The notes: a model not told the origin generated them from the sequence alone. Shown: positions 1 to 9,350, counted from the stretch's first letter. The stretch is DNA of 44,701 bases from Calditrichota bacterium (GCA_020051775.1 JAGVQJ010000061.1:1-44701), one strand, 5' to 3'. Numbers and translations are program-made.

Positions 1-99
1 CTGATCAGCCCCATCGCTATGGAAGAGGGCTTGCGCTTCGCCATCCGCGAAGGCGGCCGCACCATCGGCGCCGGCGCCGTCACCAAGATTCTGGAGTAA
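1..99 (+). CDS. tuf: Elongation factor Tu, C-terminal end (partial)
   Basis: Only the last 32 codons are present, because the gene begins before the window. The translation contains [18 protein letters not shown] followed by [10 protein letters not shown], which is the near-invariant end of domain 3 of EF-Tu, the GTPase that delivers aminoacyl-tRNA to the ribosome. A tuf gene directly before rpsJ is the usual arrangement in the str-S10 region of many bacteria, so it is probably cotranscribed with the ribosomal genes that follow. No terminator is visible in the 85 bases before rpsJ, which supports read-through. Confidence 0.95.
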   Translation: MISPIAMEEGLRFAIREGGRTIGAGAVTKILE

Positions 100-141
100 A
101 GGCACAAAGTTTCCTCTTAAAGAGTGGAGCAAAACTTCGTC

Positions 142-165
142 GTCGGGGTCGCCCCCGACCCCGAC
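142..165. repeat. GTCGGGG palindrome, copy 1
   Basis: Inverted repeat with arms GTCGGGG and CCCCGAC, 19 bases before the rpsJ start. It is one of about seven related palindromes in the window, most of them in ribosomal-operon spacers. It lacks a T-run, so it is not an obvious terminator. Confidence 0.7.
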
Positions 166-184
166 ATTCTGGAGTAGTGTAGAG

Positions 185-493
185 ATGGCCGGACAGAATA
201 TTCGCATTCGCTTGAAGGCTTACGATCACAATTTGATTGATAAGTCCGCAGAAAAGATCATCCGCACCGCCCGGTCTACCGGAGCTATTATCTCCGGCCC
301 GGTTCCGCTGCCTACGAAAAAGACGATCTACACCGTCCTCCGTTCTCCCCACGTGGACAAGAAGTCTCGCGAGCAATTCGAGACTCGCATCCACAAGCGG
401 CTGATCGAAATCCTGAATTCCAACACCCGGACGATTGACGCTCTGATGAAATTAGAGCTTCCCGCCGGTGTGGACATTGAGATAAAAACATGA
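185..493 (+). CDS. rpsJ: 30S ribosomal protein S10 (uS10)
   Basis: This 102-residue protein has the usual length of S10. It shows the family sequence [14 protein letters not shown] near the start and [20 protein letters not shown] in the middle, where the loop reaches into the 30S head. S10 is a small-subunit head protein and also the NusE partner in antitermination. The ATG at 185 gives the standard N-terminus. It is the first gene of the S10 cluster and follows tuf. The 121 bases after it, up to rplC, hold no gene. Confidence 0.97.
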   Translation: MAGQNIRIRLKAYDHNLIDKSAEKIIRTARSTGAIISGPVPLPTKKTIYTVLRSPHVDKKSREQFETRIHKRLIEILNSNTRTIDALMKLELPAGVDIEIKT

Positions 494-614
494 TAACCCG
501 CTTGTCGGCAGGAGCCTAAATTTCTGCTTGCCGACGAGTGATACTTCGCCTGCCGCTAATGGTTGGATAGAGCTTTTACTCTCCCTATTACGGCGATTGA
601 TGACGGAAACAGCT

Positions 615-1241
615 ATGAGTTTTTCCCTGGGTAAAAAGCTGGGCATGACCCGAATATTCGACGAGCAGGGCAATCATATCCCTTGCACATTGATTCAAAT
701 CGGGCCCTGTTGGGTGACGCAGGTAAAAGATGTCGTCACCGACGGCTATACCGCCGTCCAGGTCGGATTCCAGTTGATCAAAGCCAAATCGGTTCCGAAA
801 GCGCAGATCAACCACCTGAAGAAAGCCGGCGTCGAACCCGTTCGTTTCGTGCGCGAATTCCGCACTGATGAGGTATCCGGGTATAAGCCTGGTGAACTAT
901 TGGCCAATGACCGCTTCAAAGCCGGCCAACTTGTACATGTGGTGGGCATTTCTAAGGGACGCGGTTTTGCCGGTGTGATCAAACGCCACGGCTTCCACGG
1001 CCCCAACGCCTCTCACGGAACTCATGAGTACCACCGCCATCCCGGTGCGGTGGGCGCACACACCGATCCAGGCCGTTTGTGGAAGGGTTTGAAACTTCCC
1101 GGCCACATGGGCACCGCACGAGTTAAAGCCAAAAACCTCCAGATCATCAAGGTGGATTCCGAACAAAACCTGATGCTGGTCAAAGGCGCGGTTCCCGGCC
1201 CTCGTAATTCGCTGGTTGAAATTGTTCTTTCCGGCACGTAA
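615..1241 (+). CDS. rplC: 50S ribosomal protein L3 (uL3)
   Basis: The protein is 208 residues from the ATG at 615, beginning MSFSLGKKLGMTRIF, the typical L3 start. The frame is open upstream to 528, but that part (with LLLSLLRRLM) does not resemble L3. A GGAAA stretch precedes the ATG at 615, so I chose this start. The middle carries the GRGFAGVIKRHGFHGPNASHGTHEYHR region, given here as positions about 117-143, which forms the loop reaching towards the peptidyl transferase centre. L3 is one of the first proteins to bind 23S rRNA. It lies five bases before rplD. Confidence 0.96.
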   Translation: MSFSLGKKLGMTRIFDEQGNHIPCTLIQIGPCWVTQVKDVVTDGYTAVQVGFQLIKAKSVPKAQINHLKKAGVEPVRFVREFRTDEVSGYKPGELLANDRFKAGQLVHVVGISKGRGFAGVIKRHGFHGPNASHGTHEYHRHPGAVGAHTDPGRLWKGLKLPGHMGTARVKAKNLQIIKVDSEQNLMLVKGAVPGPRNSLVEIVLSGT

Positions 1242-1246
1242 AGACC

Positions 1247-1876
1247 ATGAAATTCCCAGTATATGACACCAAGGGCAATCCTTCCGGACAGGAAGTAGAA
1301 CTGCCCGATGATTTAGTCCAAATTGAGCCTCATGAACATGCCATTTATTTGGCCGTGAAGAGGCAGTTGGCTCGTTCCCGTCAGGGTACCTCCAAAACCA
1401 AGGGCCGCAGCGAGGTGCGCGGCGGCGGTAAAAGACCCTGGAAGCAGAAGGGCACCGGTCGCGCTCGCGCGGGCACTACGCGCTCTCCTATCTGGAGAGG
1501 CGGTGGCCGCACCTTTGGTCCCTTGCCGCGAGTGTATGACGTGATTCTACCGGCCAAAGTCCTGAAGTTGGCTCGGAGATCCGCTTTCGCTCTGAAGGCC
1601 AATCGCGATGCTCTGCGCATCGTCGAAGATTTCAAAATGGACAACCCTAAGACCAAAGAACTCTTCGGTATCCTGAAGAACTTTCAGGCGGAAGGTTCCT
1701 GCCTGGTGTTGCTTCCCGAATACGATAAAACCATGCACTTGTCGGCGCGTAATATCCCCTATTGCTGCGCACAGAAATCCACTGCTGTGTCCACCTATGA
1801 TCTCATGAAACACCGCATGATCCTGTTGCAGCGCAGCGCCGTCGAACCCTTGATCGAGGTGTTGAAACGTGCCTAA
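1247..1876 (+). CDS. rplD: 50S ribosomal protein L4 (uL4)
   Basis: The 209-residue L4 has the basic extended loop with [19 protein letters not shown] and the following [13 protein letters not shown], which lines the peptide exit tunnel. In E. coli L4 also represses its own S10 operon; whether it does so here cannot be seen. The start ATG is five bases after rplC stops. The last eight bases overlap the GTG start of rplW, pointing to translational coupling. Confidence 0.96.
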   Translation: MKFPVYDTKGNPSGQEVELPDDLVQIEPHEHAIYLAVKRQLARSRQGTSKTKGRSEVRGGGKRPWKQKGTGRARAGTTRSPIWRGGGRTFGPLPRVYDVILPAKVLKLARRSAFALKANRDALRIVEDFKMDNPKTKELFGILKNFQAEGSCLVLLPEYDKTMHLSARNIPYCCAQKSTAVSTYDLMKHRMILLQRSAVEPLIEVLKRA

Positions 1877-2159
1877 GGAGAGAATCATTCTGATCCGGCC
1901 CCTGTTGACGGAAAAATCCACCGATGCGAAAGATAAATTGAATCACGTCGCCTTTGAAGTGGATCCCGGGGCCAACAAACTCCAGATCCAAAAGGCGGTG
2001 GAGAAACGCTTCAACGTCAAGGTGACCGGAGTGCGCACCATGAACTTCATGGGTAAGTTAAAGCGCCAGGGTCGTTTCGAGGGGCGCCGCAAATCCTGGA
2101 AGAAAGCCGTTGTCATGCTGGCGGAAGGCCAGAAGATCGAATTCTTCGAGAATCAGTAA
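1869..2159 (+). CDS. rplW: 50S ribosomal protein L23 (uL23)
   Basis: The 96-residue product starts with GTG at 1869 inside the end of rplD and reads [20 protein letters not shown], the usual L23 opening. The middle has [20 protein letters not shown] and the end [20 protein letters not shown]23 sits at the exit of the polypeptide tunnel, where trigger factor and SRP dock. Only two bases separate it from rplB. Length and order are standard for the family. Confidence 0.95.
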   Translation: MPKERIILIRPLLTEKSTDAKDKLNHVAFEVDPGANKLQIQKAVEKRFNVKVTGVRTMNFMGKLKRQGRFEGRRKSWKKAVVMLAEGQKIEFFENQ

Positions 2160-2161
2160 AT

Positions 2162-2989
2162 ATGGCACTCAAGACCTACAATCCCACGACTCCCAGCCGC
2201 CGCTTCATGATCAAGCTGGATAACAGCGAACTGACGAAGAAGGCGCCTGAGAAGTCCCTAATTGAGCCCAACAAGAGCACTGGCGGCCGCAATAACCAGG
2301 GCCGCTTGACCGTGCGTCATCGCGGTGGCGGCAATAAACGCGCCTACCGCATTATTGATTTCAAGCGCGACAAGCACGGCATCCCCGCCACGGTAGCCGC
2401 CATCGAGTATGATCCCAATCGCACGGCTCGCATCGCCCTGTTGCATTACGCCGACGGCGAGAAGCGCTACATCATCGCCCCCAACGGTTTGAAAGCCGGT
2501 GATAAGGTCATGTCGGGCGAAAGCGCCGAAATACGCTTGGGAAACTGTCTGGCGCTAAAAGATATCCCCCTGGGAACCAATGTACACAATATCGAGCTGC
2601 GCAAGGGAGCCGGAGGACAGTTAGTGCGCACCGCCGGTGGATCCGCCCAGCTCCTGGCACGCGACGGCAATTATGCCAATCTGCGCCTCCCCTCCGGAGA
2701 AGTCCACAAGGTCCACATTGACTGTATGGCCACGATCGGACAGGTGGGAAACGAAGATCATGGCAATATCTCCCTCGGTAAAGCCGGTATCAATCGTTTC
2801 CTGGGGCGGCGTCCCCGAGTGCGCGGCGTTGCCATGAACCCCATTGATCACCCGATGGGCGGCGGTGAAGGCAGAAGCTCAGGCGGACGGCACCCCTGTT
2901 CGCCTAAAGGTATGCCGGCTAAAGGGTATCGCACGCGCAAGAAGAGTCGTTCCACCAAGCTGATCGTTAAGTCACGTCACTCAAAGTAG
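2162..2989 (+). CDS. rplB: 50S ribosomal protein L2 (uL2)
   Basis: L2 is 275 residues, the normal length. Visible family landmarks are [20 protein letters not shown] near residue 40, [21 protein letters not shown], and the C-terminal [19 protein letters not shown] with the conserved histidine region implicated in peptidyl transferase centre assembly. L2 binds 23S rRNA and bridges the subunits. The gene is tightly packed behind rplW. A GTCGGGG-type palindrome lies between its stop and rpsS. Confidence 0.97.
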   Translation: MALKTYNPTTPSRRFMIKLDNSELTKKAPEKSLIEPNKSTGGRNNQGRLTVRHRGGGNKRAYRIIDFKRDKHGIPATVAAIEYDPNRTARIALLHYADGEKRYIIAPNGLKAGDKVMSGESAEIRLGNCLALKDIPLGTNVHNIELRKGAGGQLVRTAGGSAQLLARDGNYANLRLPSGEVHKVHIDCMATIGQVGNEDHGNISLGKAGINRFLGRRPRVRGVAMNPIDHPMGGGEGRSSGGRHPCSPKGMPAKGYRTRKKSRSTKLIVKSRHSK

Positions 2990-2999
2990 ATAACCGGTA

Positions 3000-3023
3000 G
3001 TCGGGGTAATCCCCGACCCCGAC
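3000..3023. repeat. GTCGGGG palindrome, copy 2
   Basis: Inverted repeat with arms TCGGGG and CCCCGA, placed 13 bases before the rpsS ATG. It is closely related in sequence to copy 1 before rpsJ. There is no T-run. Confidence 0.7.
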
Positions 3024-3036
3024 AAACTGAGACGCC

Positions 3037-3324
3037 ATGCCCAGATCCGTAAAAAAAGGCCCGTACATTGATGCGGACCTGATGTCCAAGGTCGAGGAGA
3101 TGAACGTCAAGGGACAGAAGAAAGTCCTTAAGACTTGGTCTCGCCGTTCCGTCATCCCGCCGCAGTTCGTGGGGCATACCCTGGCCATCCACAATGGCAA
3201 GAAGTTTCTGCCCGTGTTTATAACCGAAAACATGGTGGGCCATAAATTGGGCGAATTCGCACCCACCAGAACGTTCCGCGGTCACGGCGGCAAAAAGGCC
3301 GACCGAACCAGCAAAGTATCCTAA
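3037..3324 (+). CDS. rpsS: 30S ribosomal protein S19 (uS19)
   Basis: The 95-residue protein starts [20 protein letters not shown] and contains [21 protein letters not shown] and [20 protein letters not shown], all diagnostic of S19. S19 forms a complex with S13 in the head of the 30S subunit near the A and P site tRNAs. The start ATG follows a spacer containing a palindromic repeat, with no strong Shine-Dalgarno visible. rplV follows after 17 bases. Confidence 0.96.
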   Translation: MPRSVKKGPYIDADLMSKVEEMNVKGQKKVLKTWSRRSVIPPQFVGHTLAIHNGKKFLPVFITENMVGHKLGEFAPTRTFRGHGGKKADRTSKVS

Positions 3325-3341
3325 CCGGCAGGTTGTAAGCT

Positions 3342-3680
3342 ATGGAATCCCGAGCGATAGCTCGATATGTCCGCATCGCGCCCCGCAAGATGGTCCTGGT
3401 GGCGGATCTGGTTCGAGGCAAGAAAGTCAATGAGGCGTTGGGCATTCTGCACTTCGCGCCCAAGCGTTCTTCCCTGGTCGTCGAAAAGACCATCCGATCC
3501 GCATTGGCCAACATGATGAATCGCGATGAGGCTAAAAATATCAACCCGGATGACGCCGTAGTTAAAGAAATCCGGGTCAACGAAGGCACTACCTGGAAAC
3601 GTTGGTCGCCGCGCGCTATGGGCCGCGCCACGCGCATCCGCAAGCGTACCAGTTATCTTCACGTAACATTGTCCGTTTAA
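3342..3680 (+). CDS. rplV: 50S ribosomal protein L22 (uL22)
   Basis: The 112-residue protein opens MESRAIARYVRIAPRKMVLVADLVRGK, given here as the first 27 residues, which is the L22 signature. It ends with the beta-hairpin region RWSPRAMGRATRIRKRTSYL, which extends into the peptide exit tunnel and is where macrolide-resistance changes occur in other species. Length and order are standard. A GGTCGAGGAG sequence after its stop serves as ribosome binding site for rpsC. Confidence 0.96.
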   Translation: MESRAIARYVRIAPRKMVLVADLVRGKKVNEALGILHFAPKRSSLVVEKTIRSALANMMNRDEAKNINPDDAVVKEIRVNEGTTWKRWSPRAMGRATRIRKRTSYLHVTLSV

Positions 3681-3695
3681 GGTCGAGGAGTTACT

Positions 3696-4346
3696 TTGGG
3701 ACAAAAGGCCAATCCAGTCGGTTTGCGGCTGGGCATCAACAAGACCTGGTTCTCGAACTGGTTTGATGAGAAAAACTTTTCCGAAAAATTGAAGGAAGAT
3801 CTTCTGCTGCGCCGCTATATCAAGCAGCGCCTCCAGAACGCTGGAGTAGCCGCCATTCTCATCGAACGGACGCCCAAGCGCATCGTGCTGACGGTCACCA
3901 CCGCCCGTCCCGGCATCGTCATCGGCCAGAAAGGGCGCAATGTGGACATCCTGAAGAATGAGCTCAAAACGCTTACTTCCAAGGAAGTCCAGTTGAATAT
4001 CGTGGAAATCAAGCGGCCCGAAATGGAAGCGCAACTGGTCGCCGACGGCATTGCTCGACAATTGGAAGGACGCGTGTCGTTCCGCCGCGCCATGAAGAAA
4101 GCCATCATGTCCACTCGCCGTATGGGCGCTGAAGGCATCAAGATCGTCTGCTCTGGTCGTCTGGGCGGCGCCGAAATGGCCCGCACCGAACAATATAAGG
4201 AAGGGCGTATACCCCTGCACACCCTGAGAGCGGACATTGATTACGCTACCTCTACCTCCAACACCACTTACGGCACCATCGGAGTGAAGGTATGGATCTG
4301 CAAAGGCGAGATCCTGGGTAAAGAAAAAGTCGTCGAAATCGCCTGA
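3696..4346 (+). CDS. rpsC: 30S ribosomal protein S3 (uS3)
   Basis: S3 has 216 residues and starts with TTG at 3696, decided by the GAGGAG nine bases before it and by the family start [13 protein letters not shown]. The KH domain contains the GXXG-type loop in [16 protein letters not shown]. The C-terminal part has the family motif [22 protein letters not shown], here about residues 166-187. S3 lines the mRNA entry channel. It is followed by a 70-base gap before rplP. Confidence 0.96.
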   Translation: MGQKANPVGLRLGINKTWFSNWFDEKNFSEKLKEDLLLRRYIKQRLQNAGVAAILIERTPKRIVLTVTTARPGIVIGQKGRNVDILKNELKTLTSKEVQLNIVEIKRPEMEAQLVADGIARQLEGRVSFRRAMKKAIMSTRRMGAEGIKIVCSGRLGGAEMARTEQYKEGRIPLHTLRADIDYATSTSNTTYGTIGVKVWICKGEILGKEKVVEIA

Positions 4347-4416
4347 AATTAATTCCTCCCCCACTGCCAGCCTGTTGCCGGCGGTAGGGGAATCAATGTA
4401 TGGATTTGGAATTGAC

Positions 4417-4830
4417 ATGTTAGCGCCGAAAAGAATCAAGCATCGCAAGCAGCAACGGGGTCGAATGACCGGGACCGCCACTCGAGGCAGTGAAATCAGC
4501 TTCGGGCAGTTCGGGTTGAAAGCCCTGGAACCCTGCTGGATGACCAACCGTCAAATCGAAGCCGCCCGCGTGGCCATCACTCGCCATATCAAACGCGGCG
4601 GTAAGGTTTGGATTCGCATCTTCCCCGATAAACCGATCACGCAGAAGCCGGCGGAAACCCGCATGGGTAAAGGCAAGGGAAACCCCGAATTCTGGGTCGC
4701 CGTGATTCACCCGGGACGCATCCTGTTCGAGGTTGAAGGAGTCCCGGTGGATATCGCCCGTGAAGCCATGCGTCTGGCCGCGAATAAACTACCCATCAAG
4801 ACCAAGTTCGTCGAGAGGGAGGCCATTTAA
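4417..4830 (+). CDS. rplP: 50S ribosomal protein L16 (uL16)
   Basis: L16 is 137 residues from the ATG at 4417, beginning [19 protein letters not shown]. The frame is open from 4375, but those 14 extra codons do not resemble the family. Landmarks include [16 protein letters not shown], the [20 protein letters not shown] region (about 20 residues) and [20 protein letters not shown]. The conserved arginine after the KAL stretch region binds near the A site. L16 is needed for tRNA accommodation. rpmC follows after one base. Confidence 0.95.
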   Translation: MLAPKRIKHRKQQRGRMTGTATRGSEISFGQFGLKALEPCWMTNRQIEAARVAITRHIKRGGKVWIRIFPDKPITQKPAETRMGKGKGNPEFWVAVIHPGRILFEVEGVPVDIAREAMRLAANKLPIKTKFVEREAI

Positions 4831-4831
4831 G

Positions 4832-5053
4832 ATGAAGATGCACGACATTCGCCAACTCTCCCTTGAAGAGGTCAATCAGCGTCTACGCGATGCCCGAGAA
4901 GAATTGCATAACCTGAATTTTCAGCTGGCCACGCATCAGTTGGACAATCAGGTCAAAGTGCACATTGCCCGTAAAGACGTGGCCAGACTGATGACCGTCA
5001 TTCATGAATTTGAACTGGGTCTCCGTAGCGAGCCCGAAAAGACGGGTAAATAA
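4832..5053 (+). CDS. rpmC: 50S ribosomal protein L29 (uL29)
   Basis: A 73-residue protein starting [18 protein letters not shown], with two predicted helices and the family sequence [22 protein letters not shown] (about 22 residues near 28-49). I chose the ATG at 4832 because the longer open frame from 4733 overlaps rplP and gives unrelated sequence. L29 lies at the tunnel exit next to L23. It sits between rplP and rpsQ, as expected. Confidence 0.93.
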   Translation: MKMHDIRQLSLEEVNQRLRDAREELHNLNFQLATHQLDNQVKVHIARKDVARLMTVIHEFELGLRSEPEKTGK

Positions 5054-5055
5054 CC

Positions 5056-5322
5056 ATGCCCCAGACTGTTGAAAGAAAACCGCGCAAGACCAAGATCGGT
5101 TTGGTCGTTAGCGATAAGATGCAAAAGACCATCAATGTCGCCGTGGAACGGCGGGTCCAGCATCCCCTCTACAAAAAATACTTCCGCCGCACACAGAGAT
5201 TCATGGCCCACGATCCGGAAAGTTCGGCCCATGTGGGCGATAAAGTACGCATCATGGAATGTCGGCCGCTATCCAAGAATAAAACCTGGCGATTGGTGGA
5301 AGTTATCGAGAGAGCGAAATGA
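5056..5322 (+). CDS. rpsQ: 30S ribosomal protein S17 (uS17)
   Basis: The 88-residue protein has the OB-fold S17 pattern [18 protein letters not shown], then [18 protein letters not shown] and [21 protein letters not shown]17 is a primary 16S rRNA binder. The gene begins two bases after rpmC, and its TGA overlaps the ATG of rplN by four bases (ATGA), a translational-coupling arrangement. Confidence 0.96.
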   Translation: MPQTVERKPRKTKIGLVVSDKMQKTINVAVERRVQHPLYKKYFRRTQRFMAHDPESSAHVGDKVRIMECRPLSKNKTWRLVEVIERAK

Positions 5323-5687
5323 TTCAGGAATACACCAGATTGAACGTCGCCGACAACACCGGTGCTAAACGTGTCATGTGCTTCCGGATCCTGGGCGGCA
5401 CCAAACGGCGCTATGCCTCTTTGGGCGATATTATCGTTGCTTCGGTTAAATCCGCTATTCCCAATTCACCCGTAAAAAAAGGTGAGGTGGTGAAAGCAGT
5501 CGTCGTGCGCACAGCCAAAGAGGTTCGTCGTCCGGACGGATCTTATATCCGCTTCGATGACAATGCCGTCGTCTTACTGGACGAAAAACAGGAACCGCGC
5601 GGCACGCGCATCTTCGGCCCTGTCGCTCGCGAATTGCGCGACAAGCAATTTATGAAAATCGTCTCGCTGGCCCCTGAGGTCATCTAA
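5319..5687 (+). CDS. rplN: 50S ribosomal protein L14 (uL14)
   Basis: L14 has 122 residues and the typical start [20 protein letters not shown]. It also shows [24 protein letters not shown] and the end [21 protein letters not shown]14 contacts the 30S subunit and is the docking site of RsfS. Its ATG overlaps the rpsQ stop. The following 109-base gap before rplX contains GC-rich inverted repeats but no gene. Confidence 0.97.
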   Translation: MIQEYTRLNVADNTGAKRVMCFRILGGTKRRYASLGDIIVASVKSAIPNSPVKKGEVVKAVVVRTAKEVRRPDGSYIRFDDNAVVLLDEKQEPRGTRIFGPVARELRDKQFMKIVSLAPEVI

Positions 5688-5796
5688 AACAATATGGTAG
5701 GGCAAGCAGCTGGGTACGGACGTAACCAACGCCCCTGTTTGTCGAGATGAACCACCGGCGGGGACGCCGGTACTACCAACTTTACCGAGAAACGCA

Positions 5797-6114
5797 ATGC
5801 ACGTTAGAAAAGATGATACTGTTCTGATCCTTGCCGGAAATGAACGGGGTAAAAGAGGCCGTGTTCTGAAGGTCTACCCCAACAAGAACAGCCTGATCGT
5901 GGAAGGCGTCCGTTTTATCAAACGCCATCAGAAACCTTCGGCAAAGAATACCACCGGCGGCATCATTCAGAAGGAAGCGCCCATTCAGGCTTCCAATGTC
6001 ATGGTGGTCTGTTCCAAATGCGGCGAACCCACGCGCACCAAGCGACGGGAAATCCGGGATGAAGGCAAGCTAAGCCATACCCGGGCCTGCGTCAAATGTG
6101 GCGAAGTTTTTTAG
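5797..6114 (+). CDS. rplX: 50S ribosomal protein L24 (uL24)
   Basis: The 105-residue product begins MHVRKDDTVLILAGNERGKRG, the KOW motif of L24, followed by RFIKRHQKPSAKNTTGGIIQKEAPI. The C-terminal part carries two CxxC pairs (CSKCGEP and CVKCGEVF), the zinc-ribbon-like form seen in many L24 proteins. L24 initiates 50S assembly. The start ATG at 5797 lies after a 109-base spacer with the palindromic CCGGCGGGGACGCCGG near 5754-5769. Confidence 0.95.
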   Translation: MHVRKDDTVLILAGNERGKRGRVLKVYPNKNSLIVEGVRFIKRHQKPSAKNTTGGIIQKEAPIQASNVMVVCSKCGEPTRTKRREIRDEGKLSHTRACVKCGEVF

Positions 6115-6167
6115 AAATTCAAGAAGAAGCAGGTATCCATAACCTGTATTAACTAAGAGCTTACGAG

Positions 6168-7022
6168 ATGTTCATCCAGGAAGACGATAATCCCAACGCG
6201 GAATCCGCGGCCCCACAGGATGGTTCAATTCCGGCTCCGGAGGAAAAACCGGAGAAACCGGTAAAACCGGCTAAACCCAAGAAGGAAGCCGCCGCCAAGG
6301 AAGGTAAAGAAGGCAAGCCCGCCTCGCTCAAGAAAGAGAAGGGGAAAAAGGGCGAACAGGCCGAAGCTCAAGCAGCCTCAGACGAGAAATCCGGCGGCAA
6401 GAAAAAGAAAGATAAGGCTGGCGCTGGTGATATTGCCATTCCCGCCGGCTATCTTCCCCGCCTGATGACTTTCTACCGGGAACAAGCTGTTCCCCAGCTC
6501 ATGAAGCGCTTCAATTATAGTACCGTCATGATGGTGCCCCGTCTGGAGAAAGTTGTCCTCAACGTTGGCGTCGGTGAAGCCTCGCAGAATCCCAAACTTC
6601 TGGAATCTTCCGCGCAGGAACTGGGCCAGATCACCGGACGCAAAGCCTCCATCACCCGGGCGCGTAAATCCATCTCCAATTTCAAGCTGCGCAAAGGCAT
6701 GTCCATTGGTTGCCGCGTGACTCTGCGTCGCTGGGTCATGTACGAATTTTTAGATCGCTTCTTGAACGTGGCAATTCCCCGTATCCGCGATTTCCGCGGC
6801 TTGTCGGACCGCTCTTTCGATGGTCGAGGCAGCTACACCATTGGCCTGAAGGAACAAATCATCTTTCCGGAAATTGACATAGATAAGATCGAGCGCGTGC
6901 ACGGCATGGACATCACCTTCGTGACCACCGCCCGTACCGATGAAGAAGCGCAGGCGCTGCTGCAAGTGATGGGAGTGCCCTTCCGCAAACACAGCGGCGA
7001 GGGTCGCGAGACAACCCTGTAA
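6168..7022 (+). CDS. rplE: 50S ribosomal protein L5 (uL5) with long basic N-terminal extension
   Basis: The protein is 284 residues, about 100 longer than usual L5. The L5 domain begins near residue 98 with [20 protein letters not shown] and continues through [16 protein letters not shown] and [20 protein letters not shown], which binds 5S rRNA. Residues 1-97 are low-complexity, rich in Lys, Pro, Ala and Glu, for example [20 protein letters not shown]. No ATG, GTG or TTG codon sits at the conserved domain start, and the frame is open from the ATG at 6168, so the extension looks real. It could be a disordered RNA- or protein-binding tail. The alternative is a shorter start at the Met inside RLMTF, which would clip the domain. 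Confidence 0.92.
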   Translation: MFIQEDDNPNAESAAPQDGSIPAPEEKPEKPVKPAKPKKEAAAKEGKEGKPASLKKEKGKKGEQAEAQAASDEKSGGKKKKDKAGAGDIAIPAGYLPRLMTFYREQAVPQLMKRFNYSTVMMVPRLEKVVLNVGVGEASQNPKLLESSAQELGQITGRKASITRARKSISNFKLRKGMSIGCRVTLRRWVMYEFLDRFLNVAIPRIRDFRGLSDRSFDGRGSYTIGLKEQIIFPEIDIDKIERVHGMDITFVTTARTDEEAQALLQVMGVPFRKHSGEGRETTL

Positions 7023-7033
7023 AGAGACGATTA

Positions 7034-7219
7034 ATGGCCAAGAAATCAATGATAGCCAAGGCGCGCCGCAAACCGAAATTCGAAGTGCGGCAGGTTCACC
7101 GTTGCAATCGCTGTGGCCGACCTCGCGCCTACATGCGCAAGTTCGGTCTGTGCCGCATTTGCTTCCGCGAGCTGGCATTGCAGGGAATGATCCCCGGCGT
7201 CGTCAAAGCCAGTTGGTGA
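7034..7219 (+). CDS. rpsN: 30S ribosomal protein S14 type Z (uS14)
   Basis: The 61-residue protein is the short zinc-binding form of S14. It has [20 protein letters not shown], with two CxxC pairs as zinc ligands, and the typical end [12 protein letters not shown]-like tail (here [17 protein letters not shown]). S14 assembles late into the 30S head. The 98 bases up to rpsH contain a small hairpin (TTCCCT...AGGGAA, 7277-7294) and no gene. Confidence 0.96.
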   Translation: MAKKSMIAKARRKPKFEVRQVHRCNRCGRPRAYMRKFGLCRICFRELALQGMIPGVVKASW

Positions 7220-7317
7220 TATCCTGAGTCCTTGACCGCCTCCCCTGTTAAGAGGTGCCAGGGATCAAAATCTGACTTCCCTCTTCACAGGGAAAAACAA
7301 AATACAAGGTTTTCGGT

Positions 7318-7716
7318 ATGACGATCACAGATCCTATTGCGGATTACTTGACTTGCGTTCGCAATGCCACCCGAGCGCGCAAGAAACGGGTGGACATCCC
7401 TGCCTCCCGCCTGAAACGGGACATCACTCGCATTCTGAAGCGCAATCGCCTGATCGAGGACTACGCGATCATAGACGACGGCAAGAGCGGCCTCATCCGC
7501 GTTCTGCTGAAATACACTCCGGACGGCGACAGCGTCATCGAAGGCATTCAACGAATCAGTAGACCGGGACTGCGTAAATATGTGAGCAAGGACGCCATCC
7601 CTCGCGTGCGCAATAATGTCGGCCTGGCCATCATCTCTACGTCCCAGGGATTGATGACCGGTGCCCGCGCCCGCAAATTGGGTATCGGCGGCGAAGTGCT
7701 CTGCTATATCTGGTAG
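7318..7716 (+). CDS. rpsH: 30S ribosomal protein S8 (uS8)
   Basis: S8 has 132 residues and the start MTITDPIADYLTCVRNATRA. The end KLGIGGEVLCYIW matches the conserved rRNA-binding C-terminus (GGEVLCxxW). SRPGLRKYV near residue 83 is also typical. S8 binds the central domain of 16S rRNA and in E. coli represses the spc operon. rplF begins eight bases later. Confidence 0.96.
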   Translation: MTITDPIADYLTCVRNATRARKKRVDIPASRLKRDITRILKRNRLIEDYAIIDDGKSGLIRVLLKYTPDGDSVIEGIQRISRPGLRKYVSKDAIPRVRNNVGLAIISTSQGLMTGARARKLGIGGEVLCYIW

Positions 7717-7724
7717 GTAATATC

Positions 7725-8261
7725 GTGTCACGGATCGGCAAACTACCCATTACAATACCGTCCGGTGTGGCGGTAACTTTGGACGGGAATAAAATCACGG
7801 TCAAGGGACCCAAAGGGACTCTGGGCCGTCAGGTTCACCCGGCCATAGCCGTTAAAGTGGAGGAGGGTCATATCCTGATCTCTCGCAAAAGTGACGAGCG
7901 ACAGGATCGCGCCCTGCATGGCCTGACCCGCGCCCTGGTGGCCAATATGGTCAAGGGAGTCGCGGAAGGTTACCGCACCTCCATGGAAATTGTGGGAGTC
8001 GGCTACAAGGTCGAACCACGGGATAAATCTCTGCAATTCAGCCTGGGTTTCTCGCATCCAGTCCTGCTGCAGCCGCCCCCAGGCATTACCTTCGAAATTG
8101 AAAAGCCGACCATCTTTCACATCGTCGGTACGGATAAAGAACTCGTCGGACAAATGGCCGCCAAAGCCCGGGGGATCAGGCCTCCCGATGCCTACAAAGG
8201 CAAAGGAGTGCGTTATGCCGGGGAAACGATCCGATTGAAAGCCGGAAAGACGTCGAAGTAG
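7725..8261 (+). CDS. rplF: 50S ribosomal protein L6 (uL6)
   Basis: L6 is 178 residues and starts with GTG at 7725: SRIGKLPITIPSGVAVTLDG. The C-terminal half contains the conserved ARGIRPPDAYKGKGVRYAGE, part of the L6 signature. L6 sits near the sarcin-ricin loop and EF-G site. The GTG start is supported by the universal SRIGK N-terminus. rplR starts three bases after the stop. Confidence 0.96.
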   Translation: MSRIGKLPITIPSGVAVTLDGNKITVKGPKGTLGRQVHPAIAVKVEEGHILISRKSDERQDRALHGLTRALVANMVKGVAEGYRTSMEIVGVGYKVEPRDKSLQFSLGFSHPVLLQPPPGITFEIEKPTIFHIVGTDKELVGQMAAKARGIRPPDAYKGKGVRYAGETIRLKAGKTSK

Positions 8262-8264
8262 CCC

Positions 8265-8627
8265 ATGGAAAATAAAACCAAAGCAAGATTCAAGGCGCGC
8301 CTACGTCGCAAGAAGCACATTCGTAAGATAGTGCACGGTTCAACCCAGCGGCCTCGCCTGGTCGTGTATCGTAGTCTGAAGGCTGTTTACGCCCAGATCG
8401 TGGACGACAGCACGGGTCAGATTTTGATGGGATTGTCCAGCGGAAAACTGGATCATGGCGACGCCAAGGGAAAGATCGCCCAGAGTACTGCCCTGGGCAA
8501 AGCTATCGCCTCGCGCGCCAAAGAAAAAGGCATCGAACAGGTGGTATTTGACCGCAACGGTTACCTCTATCACGGTCGCGTGAAGGCTGTGGCTGAAGGC
8601 GCCCGCGAAGGCGGATTGATCTTATAG
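8265..8627 (+). CDS. rplR: 50S ribosomal protein L18 (uL18)
   Basis: The 120-residue protein has the L18 pattern [20 protein letters not shown] followed by [13 protein letters not shown] and the end [20 protein letters not shown] with AREGGL. L18 binds 5S rRNA together with L5 and L25. The order rplF-rplR-rpsE is standard. The 74-base gap after it holds two palindromic repeats. Confidence 0.96.
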   Translation: MENKTKARFKARLRRKKHIRKIVHGSTQRPRLVVYRSLKAVYAQIVDDSTGQILMGLSSGKLDHGDAKGKIAQSTALGKAIASRAKEKGIEQVVFDRNGYLYHGRVKAVAEGAREGGLIL

Positions 8628-8629
8628 TC

Positions 8630-8689
8630 GTGGTTGGGGGTTATCCCCACCTCGAAAAAGTTGTAATCGGGGTCGTCCCTGACCCCGAT
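8630..8689. repeat. Two adjacent GTCGGGG-family palindromes
   Basis: A degenerate copy (GTGGTTGGGGG...CCCCACC, about 8630-8652) is followed by a clearer copy with arms ATCGGGGTC and GACCCCGAT (8666-8689), ending 12 bases before the rpsE ATG. The position just ahead of a start codon matches the other copies. Confidence 0.65.
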
Positions 8690-8701
8690 ATAGGAGCTTG
8701 A

Positions 8702-9274
8702 ATGCCAGAAGAATCCCGCCCGGCACGGCCGAGCAGAGACAGGGAAAGATCCCGGGACCGCGATCAGGAAAACGCACCGGGCGAATTTGCTTTGATTGAG
8801 CGCGTGGTGCACATCAACCGCGTAGCCAAGGTGGTTAAAGGCGGCCGTAATTTCTCCTTCAACGCCATTGTCGTTGTGGGCGACGGACAAGGGCAGGTTG
8901 GCCAGGCTTTGGGTAAGGCCAATGAAGTCACCGACGCCATAAACAAGGGCACTGAGCTGGCGAAAAGAGCTATGAAGCCGATTCCACTCCGCGGTACGAC
9001 CATTCCTCATGCCATTATTGGCCGATACGGCGCCGCCAAAGTGCTGATGAAACCGGCCTCGCCCGGTACTGGCGTGATTGCCGGCGGCGCAGTGCGGGCT
9101 ATCATGGAAGCCGTGGGCGTTAAAGACATCCTGACCAAGGTGTTGGGAACCAACAATCCACATAACGTAGTCAAGGCTGCTATCAGCGGACTGACTCAAC
9201 TTCGTGATCTGCGTGATGCTGCTCGTCAACGCGGCACGTCTGTGAGAAATATCCTGGAATTGGATGGGATATAG
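8702..9274 (+). CDS. rpsE: 30S ribosomal protein S5 (uS5)
   Basis: S5 has 190 residues. A charged N-terminal stretch rich in Arg, Ser and Asp (residues 1-30) precedes the dsRNA-binding-like domain with [19 protein letters not shown] and [20 protein letters not shown]. It then has the C-terminal domain with [20 protein letters not shown] and [20 protein letters not shown]5 affects decoding accuracy and mRNA entry. The 76-base gap to rpmD contains another GGAACC/GGTTCC-type imperfect palindrome and no gene. Confidence 0.96.
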   Translation: MPEESRPARPSRDRERSRDRDQENAPGEFALIERVVHINRVAKVVKGGRNFSFNAIVVVGDGQGQVGQALGKANEVTDAINKGTELAKRAMKPIPLRGTTIPHAIIGRYGAAKVLMKPASPGTGVIAGGAVRAIMEAVGVKDILTKVLGTNNPHNVVKAAISGLTQLRDLRDAARQRGTSVRNILELDGI

Positions 9275-9350
9275 CGCCCCTGTCGTTCCGGCTGAAGCTC
9301 ACTCTGTGGGTTCCGGAATCACCTTTTGAAATAATGGAATTTGATGCGCC

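Noticed and set aside
3321-4547. 408-codon open frame on the minus strand opposite rplV-rpsC-rplP
   Set aside because: It lies entirely opposite well-conserved ribosomal genes, and its translation resembles no protein. It is a byproduct of their codon bias.
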